This document shows, one piece after another, positions 9,102-19,227 of a stretch of DNA of 64,000 nucleotides. The notes below the pieces were generated by a model. It was given only the letters and a program-made list of their open reading frames with translations, had not been told where the DNA came from and did not search any database. Numbering within the stretch: the stretch's first letter is position 1; each line of letters starts with the position of its first letter. The stretch covers positions 47,165 to 111,164 of the forward strand of contig JAVUPY010000071.1 of NCBI GenBank assembly GCA_032252755.1. Reading direction: 5' to 3'. Both the position numbers and the translations under genes were made by a program. This stretch comes from Terriglobia bacterium. GTDB lineage: Bacteria > Acidobacteriota > Terriglobia > Terriglobales > Acidobacteriaceae.

Positions 9102-9830
9102 ATGCATCAGCTTCCTTTCACAGCTCTGCTCAATCAGCTGCTCGCTGGCCCTGTAAACAGCATGCTTGCGGCGCTAGGCATTCACGTGGCGCATCCGCAG
9201 GCACCCATCGCTAACTTCGTTGCGATGCAGATTTTTGTCTTTCTCTTCGCGCTCCTGCTCTTTGTCCTGCTGCGAGTCACCTTGTCGGTCGACAAACCGA
9301 ACTTCATCCAGCATCTCTTTGAGGGGATTCACAGCTTCATTGCCGACCAGGGACGCGAGATCATCGGACATCACCACAAGAAGTACGACTCCTATCTCGC
9401 AGCGCTCGGAATCTTCATTCTGTTCTCGAATCTGATAGGACTTGTACCCGCCTTTGAGTCGCCCACCAGCTTTCCCTACGTTCCGTTTGGTTGCGCTCTC
9501 GTAAGCTGGGTCTACTACCACGTCGTTGGCCTGAAGATGAACGGGTTCCGCTACTTCCTGCACTTCTTCGGCCCCGTATGGTGGCTCGCATTCCTCATTT
9601 TCCCAATTGAAATTTTCAGTCACCTGGCACGCGTAATGTCGCTCACCATCCGTCTTTTCGCCAACATGTTCGCCGGCGAAATGGTGACGATGGCGTTCTT
9701 CTCGCTCATTCCGCTCGGTCTGCCTATCGCGTTCATCGGTCTGCACGCGATGGTAGCGTTCGTCCAGGCCTATATTTTTGTCCTCCTGCCGATGGTTTAC
9801 ATCGCGGAGGCAACGGCCCACGAGCACTAA
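9102..9830 (+). CDS. atpB: F0F1 ATP synthase subunit a
   Basis: Stator subunit of F0 that provides the two proton half-channels. The essential arginine is in SLTIRLFANMFAGE (Arg near residue 184), and the following helix carries the conserved Gln in FVQAYIFVLL near residue 228. An unusual histidine cluster GHHHKKYDSY lies around residues 89-98, just before the second helix group. Length 242 aa fits the family. It is followed by atpE after 100 bases. Subunit b, which normally comes after c, is not found here. Confidence 0.95.
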   Translation: MHQLPFTALLNQLLAGPVNSMLAALGIHVAHPQAPIANFVAMQIFVFLFALLLFVLLRVTLSVDKPNFIQHLFEGIHSFIADQGREIIGHHHKKYDSYLAALGIFILFSNLIGLVPAFESPTSFPYVPFGCALVSWVYYHVVGLKMNGFRYFLHFFGPVWWLAFLIFPIEIFSHLARVMSLTIRLFANMFAGEMVTMAFFSLIPLGLPIAFIGLHAMVAFVQAYIFVLLPMVYIAEATAHEH

Positions 9831-9930
9831 GAAGCAGTACAGTTTTCCGCCGTTACAGCGTGAGGGCATCCGTCCCCCAGGATGGAACGTCAACCACCAA
9901 CTGGCGGCGATTTATAGGAGAGAAATACCA

Positions 9931-10248
9931 ATGCGTAAACTCGTTCTAGTCGTCATGGCATTCGCGTTTGCCGCCATGCCTGCATTTGCACAAGGTGCCG
10001 CCGCTACGACCAACGCCGGTAACACCGGAGTCGGAAGCTGGGCACTCGCCGCGATCGGTCTCGGCATTGCTGTGGCCTGCGCCGCCATCGGCCAGGGAAT
10101 GGTCGCCTCATCGGCCTGCGAAGGCCTCGCCCGCAACCCTGCTGCCCGCCCCGGCATTCAGCTCGCGCTCATTCTCGGTCTCGCATTCGTCGAGTCGCTC
10201 GTGCTGTTCATCTGGGTCATGATCTTCCTCAAGGTCCCAGCTGTCTAA
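9931..10248 (+). CDS. atpE: F0F1 ATP synthase subunit c
   Basis: Rotor subunit c, 105 aa. The first 21 residues resemble a signal peptide ending AFAQ, followed by a Gly-rich helix, the polar loop (ARNPAARPG) and the second helix with the ion-binding glutamate E88. The helix-1 glutamine (Q55 in IGQGM) and Ser89 next to E88 are features shared with Na+-type rings, but Leu90 and Phe93 replace the usual Thr and Tyr, so the ion is undecided. Start at 9931 is preceded by TAGGAG. It is last in its operon, before the terminator at 10265. Confidence 0.94.
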   Translation: MRKLVLVVMAFAFAAMPAFAQGAAATTNAGNTGVGSWALAAIGLGIAVACAAIGQGMVASSACEGLARNPAARPGIQLALILGLAFVESLVLFIWVMIFLKVPAV

Positions 10249-10264
10249 ATACTCGTTTGCAAGA

Positions 10265-10300
10265 AGAGCCCCGGAGAACATCCGGGGCTCTATTGTTTTC
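10265..10300 (+). terminator. rho-independent terminator after atpE
   Basis: Perfect 10-base stem AGAGCCCCGG (10265-10274) and CCGGGGCTCT (10282-10291) with a 7-base loop is followed by ATTGTTTTC. It ends the atpI-B-E unit, confirming that F1 genes do not follow. Confidence 0.85.
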
Positions 10301-10427
10301 TGTAGGTTGCTTTAAAATGCTTAAGTATTGCTTAAATAAATCAGTTATCTGCGTTCCGGGCTCTCACAACACACTAGTGGCGCCCTCAGCCGCTTCTGAC
10401 ATCTAATAGGTATCCCCCTATTCTCGA

Positions 10428-11336
10428 ATGACTGAGCCGGTGTTGCTGTATCAACACGTGACGAAGGATTACCGTGTGGGTTTTCGTCGCCGGCGTCTTC
10501 GTGCGCTCCACGACTTCTCCCTCGCCGTCCAGCCGGGTGAGATATTCGGCTTTCTCGGGCCCAACGGCGCCGGCAAAACGACAGCCATTCATCTCGCCAT
10601 GGGCTTCATGCATCCCACCGCCGGTCGAGGCCGAATGCTCGGGCAGGAATTCGGAGACGCACCCACGCGCAGCCGCGTTGGCTTCCTGGCGGAAAATCTT
10701 GCGCTTCACAATCGTAGAGTTGTGGAACTGATCGACTTTTATGCGCGTCTGAACAAGGTTCCCCAGCCACGCCGCGCCGCACGAATCGCTATCGACCGCC
10801 TCGGACTATCGGACGCCAGCAACCGCATCACCATGAAACTCTCGCGCGGTATGCAACAGAGAGTCGGCCTCGCGCAGGCCATCGTCAATAACCCCGATCT
10901 GCTGATTCTCGACGAACCGACTTCGGCGCTCGACCCTGTCGCGCGCGTAATGGTCCGCGAACTTCTACTGGAGTTGAAACGCGCCGGCAAGACGGTTTTC
11001 GTGAGCTCTCATTTGCTTTCCGAGGTCGAAGCCGTCTGTGACCGTATAGGTATTCTGCGCAAGGGAGAGTTGGTGCGGGTCGGCACAATCTCCGAACTGC
11101 TGGAGAATGCCGACCGATGCTCTGTCGTCGCGCGGGGAGTTGGAGAAGAGATGTTTTCCGGTGCGACGTCGCAAAACGGTTTTCTCGTGCTCGAGGTCGA
11201 GCGCGCACGTCAGCGCGAAATTATCGAGCGCATATGGTCCGCGGGCGGGGAAGTGGTCAGCATCAATCCGGTGCGCGAAAGCCTTGAGGAGATGTTTCTG
11301 CGCCTGGCCGCGTCCGGGCCGGAGTCGAAACAATGA
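10428..11336 (+). CDS. ABC-2 type exporter, ATP-binding protein
   Basis: Cytoplasmic ATPase of an ABC transporter, 302 aa. Walker A is GPNGAGKTT (residues 44-52), the signature is LSRGMQQRVGLAQ near 138, and Walker B is LLILDEPTSALDP near 157-170, with the switch histidine in VSSHLLSEVEAVCDR. A C-terminal domain of about 80 residues follows, as in CcmA/NatA-type exporters. It overlaps the permease gene by 4 bases (ATGA), so the two form one unit. Substrate cannot be read from the sequence. Confidence 0.9.
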   Translation: MTEPVLLYQHVTKDYRVGFRRRRLRALHDFSLAVQPGEIFGFLGPNGAGKTTAIHLAMGFMHPTAGRGRMLGQEFGDAPTRSRVGFLAENLALHNRRVVELIDFYARLNKVPQPRRAARIAIDRLGLSDASNRITMKLSRGMQQRVGLAQAIVNNPDLLILDEPTSALDPVARVMVRELLLELKRAGKTVFVSSHLLSEVEAVCDRIGILRKGELVRVGTISELLENADRCSVVARGVGEEMFSGATSQNGFLVLEVERARQREIIERIWSAGGEVVSINPVRESLEEMFLRLAASGPESKQ

Positions 11337-12043
11337 GGAACGTGCTCCTCATTGCCGGCAACCACCTTCGCGACCAGCGCTGGATCCTGTTGACCATGTT
11401 CGGCTACGTGCTCTTCATGAGTTCCATGATGGCCGCCGTCGTCCACCGCTCGAACTACGAAGATGCGCGCTTCTTCGTCGAGCAGCAGATGTGGTTTGCC
11501 GTGCTGTTCGGAATGTTTCTCTCGACCTCGGCCGTGAATACCGACATGCGTACACGACGCCTTCCTTCCATTCTTTCCAAGGCGGTCGAACGTTGGCATT
11601 ATCTGCTGGGAGTGTTGGTCGGAATCACATCAGCGATCGCCGTCTATTGCGCGGCGGTCTCGGTTCTGGGTGTGGTATTGTCAACCCGGGCCGGATACCC
11701 GATCCATGGCATTGCGCACTTTGCAGTAAACGTACTCGTCGCGACCGTGGCAGTGGAGACCGTGGGACTATTTTTCGGTTTGCTTGTGCCGCCGATTTTC
11801 GCAACAACGGCGACGATTGGCCTGCTTACGGCGATTCCCCTGATCGCCATTCAGTTTGCGCCCAAGCTCATTTATTTGGCGCCCGTGGCTCTGCTTGTGA
11901 CAAAAACCGTGAGAGACTTCGAGGGTTCCGCGGCCCCCGGGTTGCGAACCTCAAGTGCGGCAACGATCGTCTACGCGATTATCGTTTTCTTCGTCGCACT
12001 GGCCGTATTTCTACGACGGGACCTGGCGCGCGCAACAGAGTGA
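11333..12043 (+). CDS. ABC-2 type transporter permease
   Basis: 236-residue membrane protein with about six hydrophobic helices starting near residue 17, coupled to the ATP-binding gene by an ATGA overlap. It resembles small ABC-2 permeases and would form a homodimer with two ATPase subunits (family inference). It ends 52 bases before the convergent nuoN of locus 2; no clear terminator hairpin is seen in that gap. Confidence 0.75.
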   Translation: MRNVLLIAGNHLRDQRWILLTMFGYVLFMSSMMAAVVHRSNYEDARFFVEQQMWFAVLFGMFLSTSAVNTDMRTRRLPSILSKAVERWHYLLGVLVGITSAIAVYCAAVSVLGVVLSTRAGYPIHGIAHFAVNVLVATVAVETVGLFFGLLVPPIFATTATIGLLTAIPLIAIQFAPKLIYLAPVALLVTKTVRDFEGSAAPGLRTSSAATIVYAIIVFFVALAVFLRRDLARATE

Positions 12044-12094
12044 AAAGCACGCGCTCCCGTTGACGCCAGTCGCTGTCAGTCAATAACCAGCCAG

Positions 12095-13546
12095 TCAGTG
12101 AAGCAGGTCCCTGGCCGACTGCAATGCGTATCCCAACACGCGGTTCGGCAGAACGCCGAGGTAGATCGTAAACGCGAGGCTGATCGTAAGCGCAGCTCCA
12201 AGTCCGAACGGGATCCCCGGGACGGGCGCATCCGTCTTCGGTTCGCGCATGTACATCATGACGATCACGCGAAGGTAGTAGTAAGCCCCTATCGCGCTGT
12301 TCACAACCCCGATGATCGTCAGCCAGACCAGGCTGGACTTCAATGCCGCGCTGAACACATAGAATTTCGCGAAGAACCCGCCCGTGACTGGAATTCCAAT
12401 CAGCGATAGCAGGAAGACCGTCAAGATCGCCGCCAGCACGGGCGCGCGACGCCCCAGTCCCGCGTAGTCGTCGACCTGGACGTACTTTTCTCCGGCGCTG
12501 GCAAAATGGCTGATCACGGCGAATGCCCCAACGTTCATCGCAGCGTACGACGCCGCGTAGAACATCGCCGCAGAGATGCCGTTTTCCATATCTTTCACCG
12601 CCGCAAAAGCGACGAGCAGATACCCGGCATGGGCGATGGATGAATAAGCCAGCAGACGCTTCACATTCGACTGAACCAGTGCGCCCAGGTTACCAATCGT
12701 CATTGAAAGGGCCGCTGCCACCCAGATGAACCAGAACCACCCCGGCGCTCCGGTTCCGAATAGAACTCGCAGAAGCACCGCAAAGGCAGCCGCCTTCGGT
12801 GCCGTGGACATGAATCCGACCACCGGGGCAGGCGCGCCTTCGTACACGTCGGGCGTCCACGTCTGGAACGGCACGGCGGCAACCTTGAATCCCAGTCCCA
12901 CGAACATCAGCGCCATTGCGACATATGCCAGCGCCGGCGTGTTCTGCTTAAGCGCGGCTGCGATGGTATCGATTTGCGTGGAACCTGTAGCGCCGAACAT
13001 CAGCGCCACACCGTATAGGAAGAACCCGGTCGCGAACGATCCCAGCAGGAAATATTTAATAGACGATTCGGTACTCTCTGCGTGCTTCCGCCGAAACCCG
13101 GCGAGGATGTAGGTTGAAATCGACGAGATCTCCAAAGCGATGAAGATCAGGACCAGTTCAATAGCCGACGACATCAGGCCCATACCGACGGCGCCGAAGA
13201 GGATCAGGCCGTAATATTCGCCGTGCTTCAGATGCTGTACTGAAAGGTACTCGAACGACATCAGGATAGCGGCCAGCGCGACTATCAGCACAACCATGTG
13301 GAAGAAGATGCTGAAGGCATCGACGCGGACCATCTGGAAGAAACCATCGCCATGGTATTGCGGCTGTGCCTGGAATAGCGTTGCCCCGATCGCGCAAAGC
13401 ACGCCGATCGCCGATACGATTCCCAGCGACTTGCGATCGTTGTGGTCGTCCAGCAGAGGATCAATCATCATGACGATTGTGCCGAACACGGTCAGTACAA
13501 TCTCAGGCAGTATACGGATGTAATCGACGGAAGGAATCGGATTCAT
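12095..13546 (-). CDS. nuoN: NADH-quinone oxidoreductase subunit N (locus 2)
   Basis: Antiporter-like proton-pumping membrane subunit of complex I, 483 aa. Conserved segments include LVLIFIALEISSISTYILAG, QTWTPDVYEGAPAPVVGFMS and SNVKRLLAYSSIAHAGYLLV with the central lysines. The start is fixed by the ATGA overlap with the nuoM stop at 13543-13546; the longer open frame upstream lies inside nuoM. It is the last gene of the second complex I operon and faces the end of the ABC exporter operon. Confidence 0.95.
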   Translation of the reverse strand: MNPIPSVDYIRILPEIVLTVFGTIVMMIDPLLDDHNDRKSLGIVSAIGVLCAIGATLFQAQPQYHGDGFFQMVRVDAFSIFFHMVVLIVALAAILMSFEYLSVQHLKHGEYYGLILFGAVGMGLMSSAIELVLIFIALEISSISTYILAGFRRKHAESTESSIKYFLLGSFATGFFLYGVALMFGATGSTQIDTIAAALKQNTPALAYVAMALMFVGLGFKVAAVPFQTWTPDVYEGAPAPVVGFMSTAPKAAAFAVLLRVLFGTGAPGWFWFIWVAAALSMTIGNLGALVQSNVKRLLAYSSIAHAGYLLVAFAAVKDMENGISAAMFYAASYAAMNVGAFAVISHFASAGEKYVQVDDYAGLGRRAPVLAAILTVFLLSLIGIPVTGGFFAKFYVFSAALKSSLVWLTIIGVVNSAIGAYYYLRVIVMMYMREPKTDAPVPGIPFGLGAALTISLAFTIYLGVLPNRVLGYALQSARDLLH

Positions 13547-15126
13547 CGTCCATTCACCTCCGCGACAGTTTTCACCGCGCCACTCCCGGCGGCGCCGATT
13601 GCCACGGGTCCATTCCTTGCTTGCACCGGTGCTCCTATCACCTGCTGTACGCTTCTGGTTACGGCCGCGTCGATGGAGTTCATCCATGCAGCCGGCCAGA
13701 TGCCCATAACGAGGGCCAGCAGTGCGAGTGGCCACAACGTCGTCCGTTCGCGGTTATCAAGATCGGGAAGGGAATTATTCACCGGGACCGTAACATTTCC
13801 GTAGAAGACTCTCTGATACATCCACAACATGTAGCAGGCTGACCAGATCACTCCGCTCGCCGCCAGGATTCCGAAAATCGCCTTCGCCTGGAATGCACCG
13901 CTCAGAACCAGGAACTCGCCGACGAATCCGTTCATAAGCGGCAGACCGATCGACGACAGCGTAATGATGAGGAAGAACGTCGCGTACACCGGCATTGGCG
14001 TCGCCAGTCCGCCGTACTGCTTCAGATCGTAAGTGTGGCGGCGCTCGTAGATGATGCCAGCGAGGATGAACAATGCGCCGGTCGAGATGCCGTGGTTCAG
14101 CATCTGGTACACCGCGCCATCGATCCCCAACTGGGTGAAGCTGAAGATGCCGAGTACGACAAAGCCCAGGTGGCTGACCGACGAATACGCGATCAGTTTC
14201 TTCATGTTCGGCTGAACCATCGCGACGAGCGCGCCGTAGATAATACCCACAATAGCTAGCGCGATGATCCAACCCTGGTTTTGCCGCGACTGCTCGGGGA
14301 ATAGTCCGAGGTTGAATCGCAACAGGCCGTACGTACCCATCTTCAGTAGAACGCCGGCGAGCAGGACGGAACCGGCGGTTGGCGCTTCCACGTGCGCGTC
14401 CGGCAACCACGTGTGCAGGGGGAAGAGCGGAACTTTGACGGCAAAGGCGATGAAGAAGCCGAGGAAGAGAAGCGTCGCCGCCCCAGCGAATCCTGGAACC
14501 TGTCCAGCCTGGATCATCTGCTGCAATTTAGTGAACTCGAATGTCCCAGTCTTCGCGTACAGCCACAAGATCGCGGCCAGCATGAAGACCGAGGCAATCA
14601 TCGTGTACAGGAAGAACTTTACCGCCGCATAAATCCGCCGCTCGTGGCCGTACATTCCGATGAGTAGGGCCATCGGTATCAGCGTCGCTTCCCAGAAGAA
14701 GTAGAACAGGAAGAGGTCCAGCGCCATGAAGACGCCGATCATGGCCGACTCAAGCAGCAGCAGCAGAATGAAGAATTCCTTCACCCGCTCGTGAATCGAG
14801 TGCCACGAAATCATGACACAGAAGGGCACCAGAAGAGTGGTCAGTACCACCAGCCACATGGAGATACCGTCGATGCCCAGGTGGTAGTGAATATTCGGTG
14901 TGCTGATCCATTGCACGTTCTGCTCGAACTGGAAGCCAGGCTGATGCGCAACAAACCGCGCCGGCAAGTGCAGAGAAACAAAGAATGTGATGATCGAGAT
15001 GCCAAGGGCGAACCACCGAATGTCGCGATCGCGCCGCGGGAAGAACAATAGCAATACCGCGCCCGCAGCGGGCAAGAACGTCACGAGCGTGAGGATGATA
15101 TGGTTCAAATTCTCTAGGCTGCTCAT
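13543..15126 (-). CDS. nuoM: NADH-quinone oxidoreductase subunit M (locus 2)
   Basis: Proton-pumping antiporter-like subunit, 527 aa. Visible signatures are FFWEATLIPMALLIGMYG, HTWLPDAHVEAPTAGSVLLA and NMKKLIAYSSVSHLGFVVLG. The start ATG at 15126 overlaps the nuoL stop by ATGA. The last 40 residues are Ala/Val-rich and hydrophilic but, unlike the locus 1 copy, do not contain a recognisable palindrome. Confidence 0.95.
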   Translation of the reverse strand: MSSLENLNHIILTLVTFLPAAGAVLLLFFPRRDRDIRWFALGISIITFFVSLHLPARFVAHQPGFQFEQNVQWISTPNIHYHLGIDGISMWLVVLTTLLVPFCVMISWHSIHERVKEFFILLLLLESAMIGVFMALDLFLFYFFWEATLIPMALLIGMYGHERRIYAAVKFFLYTMIASVFMLAAILWLYAKTGTFEFTKLQQMIQAGQVPGFAGAATLLFLGFFIAFAVKVPLFPLHTWLPDAHVEAPTAGSVLLAGVLLKMGTYGLLRFNLGLFPEQSRQNQGWIIALAIVGIIYGALVAMVQPNMKKLIAYSSVSHLGFVVLGIFSFTQLGIDGAVYQMLNHGISTGALFILAGIIYERRHTYDLKQYGGLATPMPVYATFFLIITLSSIGLPLMNGFVGEFLVLSGAFQAKAIFGILAASGVIWSACYMLWMYQRVFYGNVTVPVNNSLPDLDNRERTTLWPLALLALVMGIWPAAWMNSIDAAVTRSVQQVIGAPVQARNGPVAIGAAGSGAVKTVAEVNGR

Positions 15127-17234
15127 CGCGTTCCCATCCAGATCATGTAGAGAAGTATCGCCGCCGCTCCCGTGGCGACCCATCCGGCATACGAGCGAAT
15201 GTTGCCGGATTGCATGTGGCGGACATTATCGGAAGCGTGTTGCGCGCCGATAGCGGCGTTGTTCACGCTCCCATCGATCAGTCCGGCATCCACTCCGCGC
15301 CACAGGACTTTCGTCGAGCCCTGCACCAGCGGGTGGATGATGACGTTGTAATACAGTTCGTCTACGTAATACTTATTCAATACCGCCGCGTACACGCCGC
15401 CGAGCTTGTCAGAAATCTTCGTGGGCAGATCGCGCCGCTTGACATACAGGAGCCACGCTAGGCCCGCGCCCGCAAACGCCAGGAAAATAGACGTCCACAT
15501 CAGTGCAGATTCCGTTGTCTTTTCGCTTTCATTTTCCGCCGCTGATTCGTGGCCGGTTGCCGCTTCAACGCCTGCTGCTGGTGTCGCTAAGCCGGCCTGC
15601 GCTTGCCCGACAACCGGCGTCAGGAAGTTCTCAAATCTGTTTCCAATGCCGATCCACCCGCCCACAATAGAGAGAACGGCAAGAACAACCAGCGGCGCAA
15701 GCATCACCCACGGACTCTCGTGCGGCGTTCCGTGATGCGCCGATTCATCCGTGCTGGGCGCATGTGCAACCGTCTGCTGTCCGCCTATTGGAACTTGATG
15801 CGTATGCTGCGCGTGTTCGGTGGAACCGTGAGTTCCGTGCGGCTGAGTTTCATGCGTGAGGTGTGCCGCTCCAAGCGGTCCGCGGTACTCACCCCAGAAG
15901 GTCATGAAGAGCAGGCGGAACATGTAGAAGCTGGTAATGAACGCCGTGATCACGCCGACCAGCCACAGCGCCCAACTGCCGTGCGGACTGCTGTATGCCT
16001 GCCAAAGGATTTCGTCCTTCGAAAAGAATCCGGCAAAGCCCGGGATTCCTGAAATCGCGCACGTTGCGACAAACATCACGCCGAAAGTCCAAGGCATGTA
16101 CTTTCTGAGCCCGCCCATGTTCCGCATATCTTGCTCGCCGCCGACGCCATGTATCACCGAACCGGCGCCGAGGAAGAGCAGTCCTTTGAAGAACGCATGC
16201 GTCATAAGGTGGAAAATGCCGGCCGAGTACGCGGCCACTCCGCACGCCAGGAACATATAGCCGAGTTGCGAGATCGTTGAATACGCCAGCACACGCTTTA
16301 TGTCCGTTTGCGCAATGCCGATCGTTGCCGCGAACAGTGCCGTCACCGCGCCGATCACTGCCACTACCGCCAACGCCTCTGGTGACCGGCTGAAGATCGG
16401 ATTCGAACGCGCAACCATGTAGACGCCGGCCGTTACCATCGTCGCCGCATGGATCAGTGCAGAGACTGGGGTCGGACCTTCCATGGCATCCGGCAGCCAG
16501 ACATACAGCGGAATCTGCGCCGATTTTCCGGCAGCACCCACCATCATCAGGATCGCGATCGCCGTCAGCAATCCGGGTGCGGCTTCCGCTCCGGGGAACC
16601 TCTGCGCCACCTGCTGGAAAACATCTCCGTACTGCAGAGTTCCAAAGTGTTTGATCAGCAGGAAGAGGGCGATCAGGAATCCGAAATCGCCAACCCGGTT
16701 CGTGATGAACGCCTTCTTGCCCGCATTCGCCGCCGACTGCCGCAGGAAATAGAACCCGATCAGCAGGTAGGACGCCAGGCCCACGCCCTCCCAGCCGACG
16801 AACATAAGCAGGTAATTGTCCGCCAGCACCAGCGTGAGCATGAAGAACATGAACAGGTTCAGATACGAGAAGAACCGGTAATACCCGCCCTCATGCGCCA
16901 TGTACCCGACAGAGTAGATGTGGATCAGGAATCCAACCCCGGTCACAACCAGCAGCATGACCATCGAGAGCTGATCGAGATAGAGCCCGAAGCTCGCCGA
17001 GAACGCGCCCGCGCGGATCCAGGTTCCGTAGTGTTCTGCAATCGGCTGCGATCCGCCCGCCAGGAATCCGATAGCAACTCTCAACGCCCATGCAAACGCC
17101 AGCCCTGTTGAGCCGAGCGCGATCGCATTCACAACCGGCTTCGAAAACCGTTTGCCCAACAGGCCGTTGAGGGCTGCACCCGCCGCCGGCAGCAGGGGGA
17201 TGATCCACAAATATGCCCAGAAATGTGAGGTCAT
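15123..17234 (-). CDS. nuoL: NADH-quinone oxidoreductase subunit L (locus 2), with histidine-rich loop
   Basis: Distal proton-pumping subunit of complex I with lateral helix, 703 aa. Core motifs [20 protein letters not shown] and [20 protein letters not shown] are intact. About residues 455-505 form a hydrophilic insertion with roughly a dozen histidines (for example [19 protein letters not shown]), located in the loop before the C-terminal helices, at the same place as the Ala-rich insertion of the locus 1 paralogue. It overlaps nuoK and nuoM by 4 bases on each side. Confidence 0.95.
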   Translation of the reverse strand: MTSHFWAYLWIIPLLPAAGAALNGLLGKRFSKPVVNAIALGSTGLAFAWALRVAIGFLAGGSQPIAEHYGTWIRAGAFSASFGLYLDQLSMVMLLVVTGVGFLIHIYSVGYMAHEGGYYRFFSYLNLFMFFMLTLVLADNYLLMFVGWEGVGLASYLLIGFYFLRQSAANAGKKAFITNRVGDFGFLIALFLLIKHFGTLQYGDVFQQVAQRFPGAEAAPGLLTAIAILMMVGAAGKSAQIPLYVWLPDAMEGPTPVSALIHAATMVTAGVYMVARSNPIFSRSPEALAVVAVIGAVTALFAATIGIAQTDIKRVLAYSTISQLGYMFLACGVAAYSAGIFHLMTHAFFKGLLFLGAGSVIHGVGGEQDMRNMGGLRKYMPWTFGVMFVATCAISGIPGFAGFFSKDEILWQAYSSPHGSWALWLVGVITAFITSFYMFRLLFMTFWGEYRGPLGAAHLTHETQPHGTHGSTEHAQHTHQVPIGGQQTVAHAPSTDESAHHGTPHESPWVMLAPLVVLAVLSIVGGWIGIGNRFENFLTPVVGQAQAGLATPAAGVEAATGHESAAENESEKTTESALMWTSIFLAFAGAGLAWLLYVKRRDLPTKISDKLGGVYAAVLNKYYVDELYYNVIIHPLVQGSTKVLWRGVDAGLIDGSVNNAAIGAQHASDNVRHMQSGNIRSYAGWVATGAAAILLYMIWMGTR

Positions 17235-17551
17235 AATTTCAAAAGGTTCACGCGGTCGACGTTCAGTGTTTCACGCGTCCGGAAAATAGCAATGATGATT
17301 GCGAGTCCGACCGTCGCTTCGGCTGCCGCGACGACCATAACAAAGAATACGAAAATATTGCCGCTGAGCAGCGGCTGTCCCTTGATGACGCTCCAGTGCG
17401 CGGAGAAGGCGATGAACGATAGGTTCACGGCATTCAACATCAGCTCAATCGACATGAAGATCGAGATGATGTTGCGTTTGATCAGGAATCCGCACACGCC
17501 GCAGGCGAACAGGAACGCGCTCAGCAACAGGTACCAGACCAGGGGAACCAT
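17231..17551 (-). CDS. nuoK: NADH-quinone oxidoreductase subunit K (locus 2)
   Basis: Three-helix MrpC-like membrane subunit, 106 aa. Conserved acidic helix segments are [20 protein letters not shown] (about residues 30-49) and [16 protein letters not shown]. The start overlaps the nuoJ stop by one base (TAATG) and its stop overlaps the nuoL start (ATGA), the tight packing typical of this operon. Confidence 0.95.
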   Translation of the reverse strand: MVPLVWYLLLSAFLFACGVCGFLIKRNIISIFMSIELMLNAVNLSFIAFSAHWSVIKGQPLLSGNIFVFFVMVVAAAEATVGLAIIIAIFRTRETLNVDRVNLLKL

Positions 17552-18054
17552 TATTCGGTTCCTCCCTTCCTCGCCAGCAGAACCGCACCCATAATCGCGA
17601 TCAGTATCAGTACCGAGGTGACTTCAAACGGCAGCAGGAATTTCGTGAAGAGCAGGTCGCTTATTGCTTCTGCGGTGCCGTGCACCTGCCCGATAGCGAG
17701 CCGTGGGAGCTTTCCGCTGCGCAGTGCCAGTGTGTACGCCACGACGCCCGCGGCGACCAGCAGGGCAGGGAAGCCAAACATAAGCGCGACGCGCGAGCCC
17801 TTCGTGTGCTCTTCCTCGCCTGCATTCAGCAACATAATGACGAAGACGAACAACACCATGATGGCGCCGGCGTAAACGATAACCTGGATGGCCGCAACGA
17901 ATTCAGCGCCCAGCAGCAGGTAGAGCATCGCCAGGGAAACCATCACGACGATCAGTGACAGGGCGCTGTTGATCGGGTGGCGCTGTATCAGCATGTTCAG
18001 CGCGCCACCGGCACAGAACGCCGCGAAGATCAGAAACAGTATCAGGTGCAACAT
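17551..18054 (-). CDS. nuoJ: NADH-quinone oxidoreductase subunit J (locus 2)
   Basis: Five-helix membrane subunit of complex I, 167 aa. Conserved motifs are [20 protein letters not shown] near residue 25 and [20 protein letters not shown] around residues 58-77. It lies 3 bases after nuoH. In most 14-gene operons nuoI stands between nuoH and nuoJ; here it is absent. Confidence 0.94.
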   Translation of the reverse strand: MLHLILFLIFAAFCAGGALNMLIQRHPINSALSLIVVMVSLAMLYLLLGAEFVAAIQVIVYAGAIMVLFVFVIMLLNAGEEEHTKGSRVALMFGFPALLVAAGVVAYTLALRSGKLPRLAIGQVHGTAEAISDLLFTKFLLPFEVTSVLILIAIMGAVLLARKGGTE

Positions 18055-18057
18055 CGA

Positions 18058-19119
18058 TTAGCCCTTCACCGCGACGACGAACGCGGTAATCACGATGTTC
18101 GCGATGGCCAACGGCAGCAGGAATTTCCAGCCGAAGCCCATCAACTGGTCATAACGGAATCGCGGCAGCGTGCCGCGAATCCAGATGTAAAGGAAAATGA
18201 AGAAGAACACCCGCAGCAGGAACCAGAAAATCGGAATCAGCGATTGTGCCAGTGGCGGTCCCCAAACTGGGCCGCTCCATCCGCCGAGAAAGATCACCGA
18301 CGCCACGCAGGCGACGGTAATCATGTTCGCGTATTCGGCCATGAAGAACATCGCGAACTTCATCGAGCTGTATTCGGTGTGATACCCCGCGACAAGCTCG
18401 GTCTCCGCCTCGGGCAGATCGAAGGGAATCCGGTTCGTCTCCGCGTAGGCCGCCATGATGTAAATGAAGAAAGCAATAAACTGCCAATGCCCGAAAATGT
18501 TCCAGTGCCAGAACGCACCTTGTTGCTGCTCGACGATCTTCCGCAGGCTGAACGTGCCGGAAGTAATCAATACCCCTACGAGCGAAAGCCCAAGCGCGAT
18601 CTCATAGCTCACCATCTGCGCGCTCGCGCGAAGCGAACCCAGGAGTGAGTACTTGCTGTTCGACGACCAGCCCGCCAGAGACACGCCGTAAACGCTGATC
18701 GATGTAATCCCAAGCAGGATCAGCAGCCCGATTCCGATATCGGTGCTGTGTCCCTGGGCATTCATTACACCGGTAATCTGAATCGGCGTAGTAACGCCAC
18801 CAAAGGTAATCGCCGGTCCAATCGGTACAAGTGCAATTGCCGTAAGCGCCATCACGACCGCGAGCATCGGCGCGAGGATGTAAATGAATTGGTGGACGTA
18901 CGGTGGCGTGAGGTCTTCCTTGAAGATGAACTTCAAGCCGTCAGCCAGCGGCTGCAGTAGTCCGAACGGGCCCACGCGCGAAGGACCCCATCGGTTCTGC
19001 ATCCGGCCCACGACCTTGCGTTCCAGCCAGACCGTATATGCGACTGCCGTCAGCAGCACGAAGATCGTGATCAGGATTTTCACGATGGCCGTCAGTATGA
19101 ATGTAATTGCGTTGGTCAT
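18058..19119 (-). CDS. nuoH: NADH-quinone oxidoreductase subunit H (locus 2)
   Basis: Quinone-chamber membrane subunit, 353 aa, close to the usual length and without the insertion of the locus 1 copy. It has LERKVVGRMQNRWGPSRVGP near residue 32 and the acidic loop EAETELVAGYHTEYSSMK near 225, ending in the LPRFRYDQLMGFGWKFLLP motif. The start ATG at 19119 is chosen over an in-frame ATG at 19158 because the latter lies in the repeat-rich gap. Confidence 0.95.
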   Translation of the reverse strand: MTNAITFILTAIVKILITIFVLLTAVAYTVWLERKVVGRMQNRWGPSRVGPFGLLQPLADGLKFIFKEDLTPPYVHQFIYILAPMLAVVMALTAIALVPIGPAITFGGVTTPIQITGVMNAQGHSTDIGIGLLILLGITSISVYGVSLAGWSSNSKYSLLGSLRASAQMVSYEIALGLSLVGVLITSGTFSLRKIVEQQQGAFWHWNIFGHWQFIAFFIYIMAAYAETNRIPFDLPEAETELVAGYHTEYSSMKFAMFFMAEYANMITVACVASVIFLGGWSGPVWGPPLAQSLIPIFWFLLRVFFFIFLYIWIRGTLPRFRYDQLMGFGWKFLLPLAIANIVITAFVVAVKG

Positions 19120-19137
19120 TGAATCCTTGGGGTGCCA

Positions 19138-19225
19138 GGTGCAAGGTTCAAGGTGCAAGAGGGTGCCGCCGAATCTGAGAGACTTAGCTGACCTCTTGTA
19201 CCTTGTAGCTTGTACCTTGAACCTT
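19138..19225. repeat. inverted word repeat between nuoG and nuoH
   Basis: Arms made of the word TTGCACCTTG and variants: GGTGCAAGGTTCAAGGTGCA from 19138, and CTTGTACCTTGTAGCTTGTA with ACCTTGAACCTT at 19195-19225, in opposite orientation with about 30 bases between. The same word family appears at 33718-33737 and 58361-58477. Confidence 0.6.
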
Positions 19226-19227
19226 CG

